Assembly: GCA_964511185.1 (NCBI GenBank)
Contig: CAZEDU010000009.1
Coordinates: 1-64,000, forward strand
Length of the DNA: 64,000 nt
Direction of reading: 5' to 3'
Origin: CAZEDU01 sp964511185
GTDB lineage: Bacteria > Myxococcota > Myxococcia > Myxococcales > Myxococcaceae
Shown here in pieces: positions 1-11,699 of this stretch. The position numbers and the translations under genes are program-made. The stretch's first letter is position 1. Each line of letters begins with the position of its first letter. The notes below the pieces were generated by a model. It ran no database searches and was not told the origin of the DNA. It was given only the letters and a program-made list of their open reading frames with translations.

Positions 1-1
1 C

Positions 2-658
2 GTCGCCATCGAGTTCTGCGAGCTCAAGCCCGAGACGCGCCAGCGGCTGCGCGCGCTCGTCTCGGCCCAGACGAGCACCGTCACCCCCGAGGCCTTTCCC
101 GCCGCGCGGTTCCCCCGGCTCGAGCCCGAGCCAGCGCCCGGCGCCGACGAGCTGTTCTCCTACGCGCGCCGCTGGTTGGTCGACGCGGGCGCGCTGCGGC
201 GCAGCCTCACCGCGCCGGTGTTGATTTGGGAGAAGCCGGCCAAGCCGATGGAGCGCGCGAGCGTCTTGGTGCTCGAGAAGACGAGCCGCCGCTCGAACGC
301 GCTGGCCCTCGGCGTGACGGTCGGCCGCGCGGGGAACAACGACGTCGTCATCGAGGACACGAGCATCTCGCGCTTCCACGCGTTCTTCGAGCGCGACGAG
401 CAGACCCAGCGGTGGAGCCTCGTCGACGCGAACAGCCGCAACGGGACTTGGGCGGGCCCTGCCAAGCTGTTCGCGAATCACCCGGCTCGCCTGGCGCCCC
501 GAACCCGCGTCCGCTTCGGCCACGTGGAGATGGTGTTCTACGAGCCCGACGCCTTCATGCAGCTGCTCGAGTCGCTGGTGCGCGAGGCGCTCCGCGCGGA
601 TCAGGTGCCGCGGCGCCCGTCCCGCTTCGTGTCGCGCATGGAGACGCAGCCGACGTAG
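2..658 (+). CDS. PilZ-FHA domain protein, 5' end outside the window
   Basis: The reading frame is open from the first bases, so the true start lies upstream. The first visible residues (VAIEFCELKPETRQRLRALV) look like the end of a PilZ domain, which usually binds cyclic di-GMP. After a Pro/Ala-rich linker comes a forkhead-associated (FHA) domain at about visible residues 80-180. It has the phosphothreonine-binding hallmarks: a VGR strand, the SISRFHA segment and the DANSRNGTW segment. FHA domains read phosphothreonine marks left by Ser/Thr kinases, so the protein may link c-di-GMP to kinase signalling. A 56-bp gap separates it from glmU. The FHA call is firm. The PilZ call rests on about 20 residues and is an inference. 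Confidence 0.75.
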   Translation, partial: VAIEFCELKPETRQRLRALVSAQTSTVTPEAFPAARFPRLEPEPAPGADELFSYARRWLVDAGALRRSLTAPVLIWEKPAKPMERASVLVLEKTSRRSNALALGVTVGRAGNNDVVIEDTSISRFHAFFERDEQTQRWSLVDANSRNGTWAGPAKLFANHPARLAPRTRVRFGHVEMVFYEPDAFMQLLESLVREALRADQVPRRPSRFVSRMETQPT

Positions 659-714
659 GGAATGCGACGCCAGCGTTGACGTGAAGGACACCACTCCCTA
701 AATCACCAGACCCT

Positions 715-2124
<1,410 letters not shown>

Positions 2125-2130
2125 GCAGCA

Positions 2131-2159
2131 GGGGACCGTCCCCAACGGGGACTGTCCCC
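2131..2159. repeat. REP-like 29-bp doublet palindrome, copy 1
   Basis: The element is two 13-bp palindromes, GGGGACCGTCCCC and GGGGACTGTCCCC, joined by AAC. It begins 7 bases after the glmU stop codon. An exact reverse complement lies at 17248-17276 (29 of 29 bases). The doublet layout resembles REP/BIME elements, which are often mobilised by a RAYT (TnpA_REP) transposase encoded elsewhere. Its position could also help end the glmU transcript. Confidence 0.75.
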
Positions 2160-2182
2160 AGACGTGGAGAGTCGGGACCCGC

Positions 2183-2542
2183 TCAACGCGTGGAGAGCGC
2201 GACGCGGCCCTTCTTCTTGCCGCTCTTCTTCGTCGACTTCGGAGCGGGCAGCGGCACCGGCTCGATTGCCACCGGCGGCGTCGCCTCGAGCGCCGGCGCT
2301 GTCGCAGGCGCGGGTGCCACAGGCGCCATCTCCGCCATCGCGACAGGAGCGACCCCCCGCGGCGCCGGCGTCGGCGGCTTCCGCAGGCTCAGCACCGCCG
2401 CGACCGCGGACAGTGCCAGCACAGGCCCGACTATCAGCGCGAGGTTTTGAAGGAACGACTTTCGTTGCGCTCGGCGCAGCACCTCCTCCGGTGTGTCGGC
2501 GCCTTCGCGTCTCATCTCGGTCGCGGCTGTTCCAGTGGTCAT
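2183..2542 (-). CDS. Small single-pass membrane protein with Ala/Pro-rich tail
   Basis: This 119-residue protein has no family that I recognise. It starts with about 33 soluble, charged residues, then one hydrophobic segment (about LALIVGPVLALSAVAAVL, residues 36-53). A long Ala/Pro/Val-rich stretch follows, and the end is basic (KSTKKSGKKKGR). I chose the ATG at 2542 over upstream starts because an AAGGGGGAAGG ribosome-binding site sits just before it. The gene is convergent with glmU and divergent from glmS. The Pro-rich tail suggests that it spans the periplasm or binds a partner, but no function can be assigned. Confidence 0.7.
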   Translation of the reverse strand: MTTGTAATEMRREGADTPEEVLRRAQRKSFLQNLALIVGPVLALSAVAAVLSLRKPPTPAPRGVAPVAMAEMAPVAPAPATAPALEATPPVAIEPVPLPAPKSTKKSGKKKGRVALSTR

Positions 2543-2824
2543 GACCTTCCCCCTTTGTCCTTTGTCGGCCGGGCGCAGAAAAGGCATCGCAAGCTGGGTG
2601 CCAAAGGGATGGCCCCGCGAAGACGCGAGGTTGTCGGCGCATGCGACCTCGCCGCAGAGGCGGGCACGCCACGCAATGGGTGGCAGCGTCCACGCTGTTC
2701 TGGCCGCTTTTGACCACTCGCCTTGCCGGCCGCTTGGCCCGTGCGTATTCCATGGCCCCAGTAGGAGAACCCCCTCCAAGCGTGGTTTCATAAGGGGCTG
2801 CGCGGGTCAGGAGAGCCTTTCAAA
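2543..2824. other. Divergent intergenic region upstream of glmS
   Basis: This 282-bp gap separates the small membrane protein gene from glmS and must hold both promoters. Apart from the two ribosome-binding sites, I find no convincing sigma70 or sigma54 box, operator or riboswitch. Confidence 0.5.
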
Positions 2825-4660
<1,836 letters not shown>

Positions 4661-4722
4661 CGGAAGCCGCGGCTCGGCCAGGCTCGGGTAGACCACGCGC
4701 CCCATTCCATTTAGAAGTGGTT

Positions 4723-5973
4723 ATGGGCGAATCATCAACGGACTATGTGGCTTCGATGGTCAGGCGCCTGCCCAAGTTGGCGACGGCGCTTCGGGCCGCC
4801 ATTCCACCAGGCGACCAGGAACGCGGTTCGCTCGTCAGCGAGGCCTATCAGGCAATGACGCGCCTGGTGGCGGCGCTGGTCGACACCGAGGCGCTCCCCG
4901 CGGAAGACGTCTGCGAGCTCCCGGTGGAGCTGCTCTTCACCGAAGGGTCGAACCGCGAGCCCATCCTCAACTGGACGCCCGAGTGGCAGCGGCTACACGA
5001 CGTCTGGGCCGACCTTCCGCTGGCCCGGCTGCGGCCCCACCTGGAGCTCTTCGAGTTCCTCTCCGGCCGCGGCGCCCGCCCGCAGGCCTACCTGGACTGG
5101 TACGAGAAGATTCATCGCAGCCGGGGACTGGAGCCGCCGCTCTCGGCAGAGCAGCTCCTCAGCCGGCGCTTCACCGAATTCCGAAAGATGGAAAGGGCGA
5201 TCACCTCGTGGGAGAGCTTCTTTCATCAGTTCCCGGTGACCGTCTCGTTCAACCCGCGGGGGTACTTCAACATCGCCGACGGTCATCACCGCGCCGCCTT
5301 TCTGTTCGCCCGCGGCTGGCGCACGGTGCCCTGCCGGCTGCCCCGCCACCAGCTCGGCGCGTGGAAGAACCCCCAGCTGCGAGAAGAGCTCCAGGCCGAG
5401 CTCTTCTCGTCGGGCGAGCAGAGGCTGCTCTACACCCCGGTGCTGCTCGACGGCTTTCGTCAGCTGGAGAGCGAGCGAGACGGCCTGGCCCCCTCGCGGC
5501 TGGACGTCATCTTGCGCTACCTGGGCCCGCGCCGGCTGCGGGGCGTCAGGGTCCTCGACATCGGCTGCAACATCGGGTTCTACGCCAGGCACTTCGTTCG
5601 AGAGGGGGCCGAGGTCACCGGCGTCGAGCCCGACGCGGCACACGCCCGGCTGGCGCGCCTGCTCAACGCCTCGTGGGGGGTGTCCTTCGACCTGCTCGAG
5701 GAGCCGTTCCAGGACGCTTCGTTGGAGCCGCACGCGGTGGGGCTGGCCTTGACCGTCCTCTACCACTTCGGCGCCGACCGGGCGCTGCGGGACAAGTTCC
5801 TGCGCAACCTCGATCGGTCGGTGACCGACATGCTCTTCTGGGAGTCCGGGCCGCACCCCGAGCAGGAGAAGGAGTGGATTCTCTCGTCGACCCACTTCTC
5901 GACCTACGAGCGCCTGGCACAGACGTACGGAACGGGCAAGGTGCGCGAGCTGGGCGTCTTCACGCGCGGCTGA
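4723..5973 (+). CDS. SAM-dependent methyltransferase with an N-terminal DGHHR-type domain
   Basis: The 416-residue protein has two parts. The C-terminal part, from about residue 265, is a class I methyltransferase. It has motif I (VRVLDIGCNIGFYA), an acidic end of strand beta2 (VTGVEPDAAHA), and a DUF1698/CmoB-like feel around the LTVLYHFG segment. The middle part, near residues 180-200, has IADGHHRAAFLFARGW. That resembles the DGHHR motif of ParB-like/sulfiredoxin folds and of sugar-linked methyltransferase clusters. The substrate is unknown. I chose the ATG at 4723 because the frame upstream overlaps glmS in an arginine-rich shadow. The gene is monocistronic between glmS and the DUF1592 gene. 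Confidence 0.75.
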   Translation: MGESSTDYVASMVRRLPKLATALRAAIPPGDQERGSLVSEAYQAMTRLVAALVDTEALPAEDVCELPVELLFTEGSNREPILNWTPEWQRLHDVWADLPLARLRPHLELFEFLSGRGARPQAYLDWYEKIHRSRGLEPPLSAEQLLSRRFTEFRKMERAITSWESFFHQFPVTVSFNPRGYFNIADGHHRAAFLFARGWRTVPCRLPRHQLGAWKNPQLREELQAELFSSGEQRLLYTPVLLDGFRQLESERDGLAPSRLDVILRYLGPRRLRGVRVLDIGCNIGFYARHFVREGAEVTGVEPDAAHARLARLLNASWGVSFDLLEEPFQDASLEPHAVGLALTVLYHFGADRALRDKFLRNLDRSVTDMLFWESGPHPEQEKEWILSSTHFSTYERLAQTYGTGKVRELGVFTRG

Positions 5974-6200
5974 TCAACGCCGCGACACCCTCCTCCTGAC
6001 AGGGCCCTGACGAAGTGTGACAACACCAAGGGGACAGCTGGATTGTCCATGCTCCACCTGTAGTGGACTGTTCTCCACACCCATGTGGCCAAACGACGTC
6101 GTGGCTGCGTGTGTGAGAGACAAAAGCTCAGTGACATCCAACTGTTGCTGGTCCTGGTCCGGCCCTGCTCGATGGGACAATATGTGCAGTGCTCAAGCGC

Positions 6201-7871
6201 ATGGCTCACCGGGGATTGCTCCTAGCCAGCCTTCTCGCGCTGCCGCTGCTCAGCGGATGCGAGGGACTCACCACCATGCTGGTGGGCGGTCCTGACACTT
6301 CGCCCGACGCGCTGGATCCGTCGCAAGCCGGGAACAAGCAGTGGGGGCCGGAGCTCCCCAGCCCGTCGTCGCGCACGCCGCGCCTCTCGCACGCCGAGTA
6401 CCGAAACACGCTGTCGGACTTGCTCAAGCTGCCGCTCCAGCAAATTTCGCAGCTCACCTCGTTCCTCATCGGCGACCCGCAGACGAGCCTGTTCGCCAAC
6501 AGCGGCGAGCTCACGGTGACGAGCCCGCTGTGGCAGGACTACCAGCGCGTCGCCGAAGAGCTCTCCAGCATCGCGGTGCCCGACACGGCAGCGCTCGCCA
6601 AGCTCGCCGGCGGTTCCGCGTCGACCGGCAAGGCCTTCATCGAGGGCTTCGGCCGCCGCGCGTACCGCCGACCGCTCACCGCCGCCGAGGTCTCCGCCTT
6701 TGAGCAGCTCTTTGCTCAGGGCCCTCAGCTCATTCCCGGCACGCCCGCGCTCGTCGCCGGCGCGCGCCTGGTGGTCGAGGCGGTGCTGCAATCGCCTCAC
6801 TTCCTCTACCGCGTCGAGTCGTCGACGCAAGCAGACGGCAGCACCGTCCCCTTGAGCGGGTACGAGCTCGCCTCGCGCCTCTCGTACGGGCTGTGGCAGA
6901 CCATGCCGGACGACGCGCTGTTCGCGGCCGCCGAATCGGGCGACTTGCTCCGCGGCGAAGGCCTCGGCACCCAAGTCGACCGGCTCCTCTCCGACCCGCG
7001 CGCCCGCGCCACCGTCGCGCACTTCCACGCGCTGCTCCTCGACTCGGCGAAGTACACCGACCTGAGCCGCTCGACGAACCTCTTCCCCGAGTGGAACAAC
7101 GCGCTGCGCGTCTCGATGGCCGAGGAGCAGAAGCGCTTCATCGAGCACGTGATCTTCGAGGAGAAGGCCGGCCTCAAGGCGCTGTTCACGGCGCAGTACT
7201 CGTTCGTCGATTCGCACCTCGCGGCCGTCTACAAGGTACAGGCGCCGAACGCGGGCTTCGTGAAGGTCGCCTTCCCCGACGGCCGCCGCGCCGGCTTGCT
7301 CACGCAGATCGGCTTTCTCACCGCGAACGCCAGCTCCACCCAGTCCGACCCGATTCACCGCGGCGTGTTCGTCAACGCCCGCATGCTCTGCCGCAACCTG
7401 CCGCCGCCGCCCAACGACGTCCCGCCGCTCCCCGCCGAGGATCCGAACGTCAAGCGCACCATGCGCCAGCGGGTCGACCTGTTCACCGGCCCCGGCACCT
7501 GCGGCGCGTCGTGCCACGGCGAGGTGATCAACCCGGCGGGCTTCGCGTTCGAAAGCTACGACGCGCTCGGCCGCTGGCGCGACCTGGACAACACCTTGCC
7601 GGTCGACGCGTCGGGCTCGTTCAACTTCGGCTCCGAGAAGAAGAGCTTCAACGGCGCGGTCGAGTTCTCGGCGGCGATGGCGGAGCAGGGCGGGGCGCAC
7701 CATTGCTACGCCGGCAACTGGCTCGAGTTCCTCTACGGCCGGTCGATGACTGTGTCCGACCAGGCGTTGATCGGCCGCGTGGCCGACGGCTCGCAGCAGA
7801 GCACACTGACGATTCGCGACCTGGTGCGGGAGCTGGTGTTGAGCCCCTCTTTCCGCACGCGGCCGCTCTAA
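6201..7871 (+). CDS. DUF1592-family (PSD-domain) exported lipoprotein
   Basis: The protein (556 residues from the ATG at 6201; a GTG at 6189 is also possible) starts with a lipoprotein signal peptide ending LLSGC, so it should be anchored on the cell envelope. The known domain order of the Planctomycetes/Myxococcota family is visible: a DUF1587-like region (LSHAEYRNTLSDLL), DUF1595 (RRAYRRPLTAAE), DUF1592 (SPHFLYRVE and SRLSYGLWQTMPDD), DUF1588 with NPAGFAFESYDALGRWR, and DUF1585 at the end. A CGASCH segment looks like a haem-binding site but has three residues between the cysteines. It is followed 14 bases later by a DUF1552 gene, its standard partner. The biochemical role of the pair is not established. 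Confidence 0.9.
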   Translation: MAHRGLLLASLLALPLLSGCEGLTTMLVGGPDTSPDALDPSQAGNKQWGPELPSPSSRTPRLSHAEYRNTLSDLLKLPLQQISQLTSFLIGDPQTSLFANSGELTVTSPLWQDYQRVAEELSSIAVPDTAALAKLAGGSASTGKAFIEGFGRRAYRRPLTAAEVSAFEQLFAQGPQLIPGTPALVAGARLVVEAVLQSPHFLYRVESSTQADGSTVPLSGYELASRLSYGLWQTMPDDALFAAAESGDLLRGEGLGTQVDRLLSDPRARATVAHFHALLLDSAKYTDLSRSTNLFPEWNNALRVSMAEEQKRFIEHVIFEEKAGLKALFTAQYSFVDSHLAAVYKVQAPNAGFVKVAFPDGRRAGLLTQIGFLTANASSTQSDPIHRGVFVNARMLCRNLPPPPNDVPPLPAEDPNVKRTMRQRVDLFTGPGTCGASCHGEVINPAGFAFESYDALGRWRDLDNTLPVDASGSFNFGSEKKSFNGAVEFSAAMAEQGGAHHCYAGNWLEFLYGRSMTVSDQALIGRVADGSQQSTLTIRDLVRELVLSPSFRTRPL

Positions 7872-7885
7872 GGGAGGCACCCGCG

Positions 7886-9265
7886 ATGAAGCTTCGTCGA
7901 AGAACAGTCCTCCGCGCGTTGGGCGCCACCTTGCCGCTGCCGTTCTTGGAGTCGTTCATCCCCAAGCAGGCCTTCGCGCAGGCCGCGCAGCAGCACCGCT
8001 TCGCCGTGTTCGTGCGCGCGGGCAACGGCATCATTCAGCAGGGCAGCGAGCTGGGCGAGCGCTTCTGGCCCGCGGCGACCGGATCGATCAGCACCGCGTC
8101 GCTCTCCGCCGAGACCACGCGCGCCACCAGCGAGCTCGCGGCCTACGCGGGGAAGCTGAACCTGGTGAAGAACGTGCGGCTGCCGTTCGCGCGCAACTCG
8201 TGCGGCCACGCCGAGGCGCTCCCGCAGGTGCTCACCGCCGCGCCGCACACCGGCGGCGCAGGCAACGACCCCAAGGCGCTCGGCAAGTCCGCCGACTGGG
8301 CGATCGCCGAGGCGCTCAACGCGCCGGGCACGCCGCCGCTGACGTACATGGCGGGGCCGAACTCGAGCTACATCATCGAGGGGCTCTCGTGGAGCGCGTC
8401 GCAGCAGCGCACGCCGGCCGAGCGCTCGCCGCTCAACAGCTACATGCGCATGACCGGCGTCGCGAGCATGCCGCCCGAGACGCAGCAGCTCATCGCGACG
8501 CGCCGCAAGAGCGTCAACGACCTGGTGCGCGGCGAGATGCAGGCGCTCATGTCGTCGAGCGCGCTGTCGTCGAACGACAAGGCGCGGCTCAAGACGCACT
8601 TCGAGTCGGTGCGCGACCTGGAAGTGAAGCTGACCTGCGACATGCCGGCCGACCGGATCACCGCCCTCAACGCCATCAGCAACCCGCAGGCGAACGACGT
8701 GCGGCCCGAGGTGGTGCGCCGCTTCATGGACGTCATCGCGTGGGCGTTCAGCTGCGGCATCAACCACGCCGCGACCATTCAGGTCGGCGAGGGGAATGAT
8801 CAGACCCAGTACGTGATCAACGGCACCAAGCTGCCGCGCTTCCACTGGATCTCCCACCGGATCAATTCGGACGGCTCGAGCGGCGAGGCGATCCCCAACG
8901 CCCCCGACCTGCACCATCAAATCGACCGCCTGCACCTGCAGATGTTTCGCTATTTGCTGGACAGGCTGTCGGCCTACCCGTCCGCGACGAGCGGCACGTT
9001 GCTCGACGACACGGTGGCGGTGTGGACCAACGATTTGGGCAGCGGCCCGCCGCACTCGGCCGACAACACGCCGTGGGTCCTCGCCGGCTCCGCGGGCGGC
9101 GCGCTGAAGACCGGCCAGTGCATCGACCACGGCAAGAAGAACAACAACCTGTTGCTCAACACGATTCTGTCCGCGGTGGGGCTGCGCAAGAGCGACGGCG
9201 GCCTCATCGACAACTTCGGCGACGCGGGCTTGGCCAAGGGCGTGATTCCCGCGCTGTTGGCCTGA
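7886..9265 (+). CDS. DUF1552 domain protein with twin-arginine signal
   Basis: This 459-residue protein is the usual partner of DUF1592 proteins. The N-terminus has consecutive arginines and a hydrophobic stretch (RRRTVLRALGATLPLPFLES) ending in AFAQ, which fits a Tat export signal. It would then be folded in the cytoplasm before export, perhaps with a cofactor. The rest resembles the sulfatase-like DUF1552 fold, with conserved segments such as VWTNDLGSG and HHQIDRLHLQ. An AGGGAGG ribosome-binding site overlaps the end of the upstream stop codon and sets the start at 7886. The two genes should be translated from one message. Confidence 0.88.
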   Translation: MKLRRRTVLRALGATLPLPFLESFIPKQAFAQAAQQHRFAVFVRAGNGIIQQGSELGERFWPAATGSISTASLSAETTRATSELAAYAGKLNLVKNVRLPFARNSCGHAEALPQVLTAAPHTGGAGNDPKALGKSADWAIAEALNAPGTPPLTYMAGPNSSYIIEGLSWSASQQRTPAERSPLNSYMRMTGVASMPPETQQLIATRRKSVNDLVRGEMQALMSSSALSSNDKARLKTHFESVRDLEVKLTCDMPADRITALNAISNPQANDVRPEVVRRFMDVIAWAFSCGINHAATIQVGEGNDQTQYVINGTKLPRFHWISHRINSDGSSGEAIPNAPDLHHQIDRLHLQMFRYLLDRLSAYPSATSGTLLDDTVAVWTNDLGSGPPHSADNTPWVLAGSAGGALKTGQCIDHGKKNNNLLLNTILSAVGLRKSDGGLIDNFGDAGLAKGVIPALLA

Positions 9266-9301
9266 TCCTCCCCGAAAGCGCTCTGCCCTGATTTACGGCG
9301 C

Positions 9302-9328
9302 CCCGCCGTTCGGTATGCTGGCGGCGGG
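9302..9328 (+). terminator. Hairpin downstream of the DUF1552 gene
   Basis: CCCGCCG (9302-9308) pairs with CGGCGGG (9322-9328) across a 13-base loop, 36 bases after the DUF1552 stop. There is no clear T-run, only TTCTCGCTGTCTTT, so termination is plausible but not certain. Confidence 0.35.
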
Positions 9329-9354
9329 TTCTCGCTGTCTTTGGGGGGAGTGCG

Positions 9355-10227
9355 ATGAAGAACGGCCTTCGTGTAGGGCTTGCTTTGTGTTTTGCCGCCG
9401 CGGCTTTGGCCTGCGGTCGCGGCGCGGATGAAGACGCGGAAGAGATCGGCCAGCTCGTCGGCGACGTGCTCTCGAGCTTCGACGAGGCGAGCCAGGGCGG
9501 CGCGTTCGCCGCGCTCGAGCGCCCCATGCGACCGACCGACTCGCTCTTCGCGCCGAGCTGGGGCGACCGAATCTGGTCCGCCGTGCTTCCCGAGGCGCAC
9601 GCAGCGGCCTGCGCGACCGTGACCTTCGGCGCCTGCAGCGGCGGACAGCGCAAGAAAGACTTCGGCGATTGCAGCTTCGGCACCGCGACGCTCAAGGGCT
9701 CGGTGACGCTCAACTTCTCGGACATCGTCGACTGCACGATGAACGACGTGAACGAGTCGATCACCCGGGTGGCCGACTTCACGCTCACCGGCCGGCGGGG
9801 CGCGACCATCACCGTCAACTCCAACGGCGGCGGCCAGAAGGTCACCCGCACCCTCGCCGGCTATACCTATCAAGTGCTCGGCATGCAGCGCGTCGGCGCC
9901 ACCGCGAACGACAAGAAGCTCTTCGACGTCTCCACCAAGACCTTGCAGGACATCGTGGTCACCGGCAGGTCGCGGTCCGATCGCGTGATGAGCGGCGGGC
10001 AGCTCGAGGTGACGCACAACCTGCGAGACTTCATCACGCTGCTCGAGCCGAAGGACCTGGCCTGGACGCCGACCTGCAACTGCCCCACCTCGGGCCAGGT
10101 GAGCGGGGCTTTCAGCGGAGCCATCATCGGCAGCTTCAACATGACGATGACCGGCTGCGGCACCGCCACCGTGACCGTCAACGACGACAGCCGCGACGTC
10201 ACGCTGGACCGCTGCGCGGGGAGCTAA
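9355..10227 (+). CDS. Lipoprotein of unknown function
   Basis: The 290-residue protein begins with a signal peptide and a lipobox (AAALAC), so it should be acylated at the cysteine near residue 20. The mature part has several cysteines (CATVTFGACSGG, CNCPTSG, MTGCGTATV) that could form disulfides, and Thr/Asn/Gly-rich strands that suggest a beta-rich fold. I do not recognise a family. A GGGGGGAG ribosome-binding site supports the ATG at 9355. It lies after the DUF1592/DUF1552 pair but is separated from it by a hairpin, so it is probably its own unit. It converges on the kinase gene with a 5-base gap. Confidence 0.75.
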   Translation: MKNGLRVGLALCFAAAALACGRGADEDAEEIGQLVGDVLSSFDEASQGGAFAALERPMRPTDSLFAPSWGDRIWSAVLPEAHAAACATVTFGACSGGQRKKDFGDCSFGTATLKGSVTLNFSDIVDCTMNDVNESITRVADFTLTGRRGATITVNSNGGGQKVTRTLAGYTYQVLGMQRVGATANDKKLFDVSTKTLQDIVVTGRSRSDRVMSGGQLEVTHNLRDFITLLEPKDLAWTPTCNCPTSGQVSGAFSGAIIGSFNMTMTGCGTATVTVNDDSRDVTLDRCAGS

Positions 10228-10232
10228 AGCCG

Positions 10233-11162
10233 CTACATCAACAGGCCGAGCGAGCCCTCGAGCCAGACCTGAACGTCCTTGGCGGTCTGGCCCATGCCGT
10301 GGTCGAGCGTGTAGTGCACGAGCTCGCCGGCGAGCTCACCGGCGGACCGGTAGCGCGACTTCGCATCGGGGCTCAGCGCCCGCTGGACGATCTGCCCGAG
10401 CCGCTTGTCGACGAAGTCGGGCAAGGACACCTTCGACGAGCGGATCAGCTGCATCACCTTGTTCTGGTTCGTCTCTTCGCGCGCGAACGGGTGATAGCCG
10501 ACCACCAGCTCGTGCAGCATCAGCCCCACCGCGTACAGGTCGGAGGCCGGCGTGAGCGACTCGCCCCGGGTCTGCTCGGGCGACAGGTAGTGCAGCTTGC
10601 CGGCCGCCACGTGGTCGCCCGGGCCGATGTTGGCGCGCTTGCTCTTCGCCACGCCGAAGTCGCCGAGCTTGACCTCGCCCGTGCCGGAGAAGAAGACGTT
10701 GGCCGGGTTGACGTCGCCGTGAATCAACCCCAGCGGCGTGCCGGTGCGCGTCTTGGCTTGGTGGAAGTACGCCAGGCCCTTGAGCACCTCGATGACGATG
10801 TGCAGCCCCATCGCGAGCGGCAGCTCCTGCTCTTCGCGCCGGTGCACCTCCATCACCTCGCGCAGATCGCCGCCGATGAGGAACTCCATCGCGATGAAGC
10901 GGCGGCCGAACGCCTGCCCAATCTCCAGCCGCTGCACCAGGTTGGGGTGCTCGAGCAGCCCCATCAGGTCGGCCTCGTCGGCGAACGCCTCTTCGGTCAC
11001 CGAGTCGCGCATCAGCTTGAGCGCGACGTTGATCTGATCGCCCCGCTCGTCGACCGTCTCCGCGAGGTACACCTCGGCCATGCCCCCCGCACCCAGCCGC
11101 GAGCGGACCAGGTACCGACCAAAGCGCCGCGATGGGACTTCGATGACCTTGCCGGTCTCCAC
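10233..11162 (-). CDS. Ser/Thr protein kinase (Hanks type)
   Basis: The 309-residue protein is essentially one kinase domain. Visible motifs are the glycine loop GAGGMAEVYLA, the ATP-anchoring lysine in VALKLM, the catalytic loop HGDVNPANVFF, the DFG motif in LGDFGVAKSK, and SPEQ in place of APE. The catalytic Asp, Asn and Lys are present, so activity is expected. The HRD arginine is Gly, which makes it a non-RD kinase that should not need activation-loop phosphorylation. No transmembrane segment or sensor domain follows, so it is cytosolic. Myxobacteria carry large families of such kinases. An FHA protein that could read its products lies at the start of the window, but no link is shown. Confidence 0.93.
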   Translation of the reverse strand: METGKVIEVPSRRFGRYLVRSRLGAGGMAEVYLAETVDERGDQINVALKLMRDSVTEEAFADEADLMGLLEHPNLVQRLEIGQAFGRRFIAMEFLIGGDLREVMEVHRREEQELPLAMGLHIVIEVLKGLAYFHQAKTRTGTPLGLIHGDVNPANVFFSGTGEVKLGDFGVAKSKRANIGPGDHVAAGKLHYLSPEQTRGESLTPASDLYAVGLMLHELVVGYHPFAREETNQNKVMQLIRSSKVSLPDFVDKRLGQIVQRALSPDAKSRYRSAGELAGELVHYTLDHGMGQTAKDVQVWLEGSLGLLM

Positions 11163-11207
11163 GCGGGGGTGAGTCTACGCCGGTTCGCGCTCCGCCGTTT
11201 CTGGGGT

Positions 11208-11663
11208 TTAAGGCGCGGTGAAGTGCCGCTCCAGCTCCCAAGCCACGTGCTTGTAGCCGCTCTTCTTGAAGAGCTCGGCCGCGCTGGGGTCGTCCGACGG
11301 CAGCGACAGGTGCACCACCTCGCAGCCGCGCGAACGTAGGTAAGCCTCGCACTCCTTGAGCAGCCTCAAGCCGATGCCCTGCTCCTGGTGCTCCGGCGCG
11401 ACCGAGATGTGGAAGATGTGGCCGAACTTGAGCCCCGACATCGGGTGCTCGCCGCGCTGCCGCGCGATGGCGCAGCCGACCACCTCGCCGTCCAGGTCGG
11501 CGATCATCATGCCCTCGGGCTCGTCGTCGAGCGTGCGCTCCACCGCGCGGCGGAACGTCGCCATCCAGCCTTTGCGGCCTGCCCAACGCTTGAGGTGCTC
11601 GCTCTCGATCTTCTCGAGCGTCGGCAGGTCGGACACTTTGAGTCGTCGAACGAGGAGCGGCAT
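11208..11663 (-). CDS. GNAT family N-acetyltransferase
   Basis: The 151-residue protein carries the GNAT fold. The acetyl-CoA pyrophosphate loop is visible as VAPEHQEQGIGLRLL, followed by an EAYLRSRGCEVVHL helix-strand. The end (AAELFKKSGYKHVAWELERHF) is typical of motif B. The substrate is unknown; similar proteins include protein N-terminal and small-molecule acetyltransferases. I chose the ATG at 11663 because it gives a standard-length single domain. An extended frame reading upstream to 12203 is low-complexity and overlaps the divergent gene. It lies 45 bases upstream of the kinase gene on the same strand and may share a message. Confidence 0.88.
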   Translation of the reverse strand: MPLLVRRLKVSDLPTLEKIESEHLKRWAGRKGWMATFRRAVERTLDDEPEGMMIADLDGEVVGCAIARQRGEHPMSGLKFGHIFHISVAPEHQEQGIGLRLLKECEAYLRSRGCEVVHLSLPSDDPSAAELFKKSGYKHVAWELERHFTAP

Positions 11664-11699
11664 TCTGCGGACCAGCCTACTGGAAAAGGGACCGCCGTC

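Noticed and set aside
2543..2824. Possible glmS ribozyme upstream of glmS
   Set aside because: No ribozyme core was seen, and the element is mostly known from Gram-positive bacteria.
6021..6075. GGGGACAGC near the start of the DUF1592 gene, like half of the REP element
   Set aside because: It matches only part of one arm and has no partner arm.
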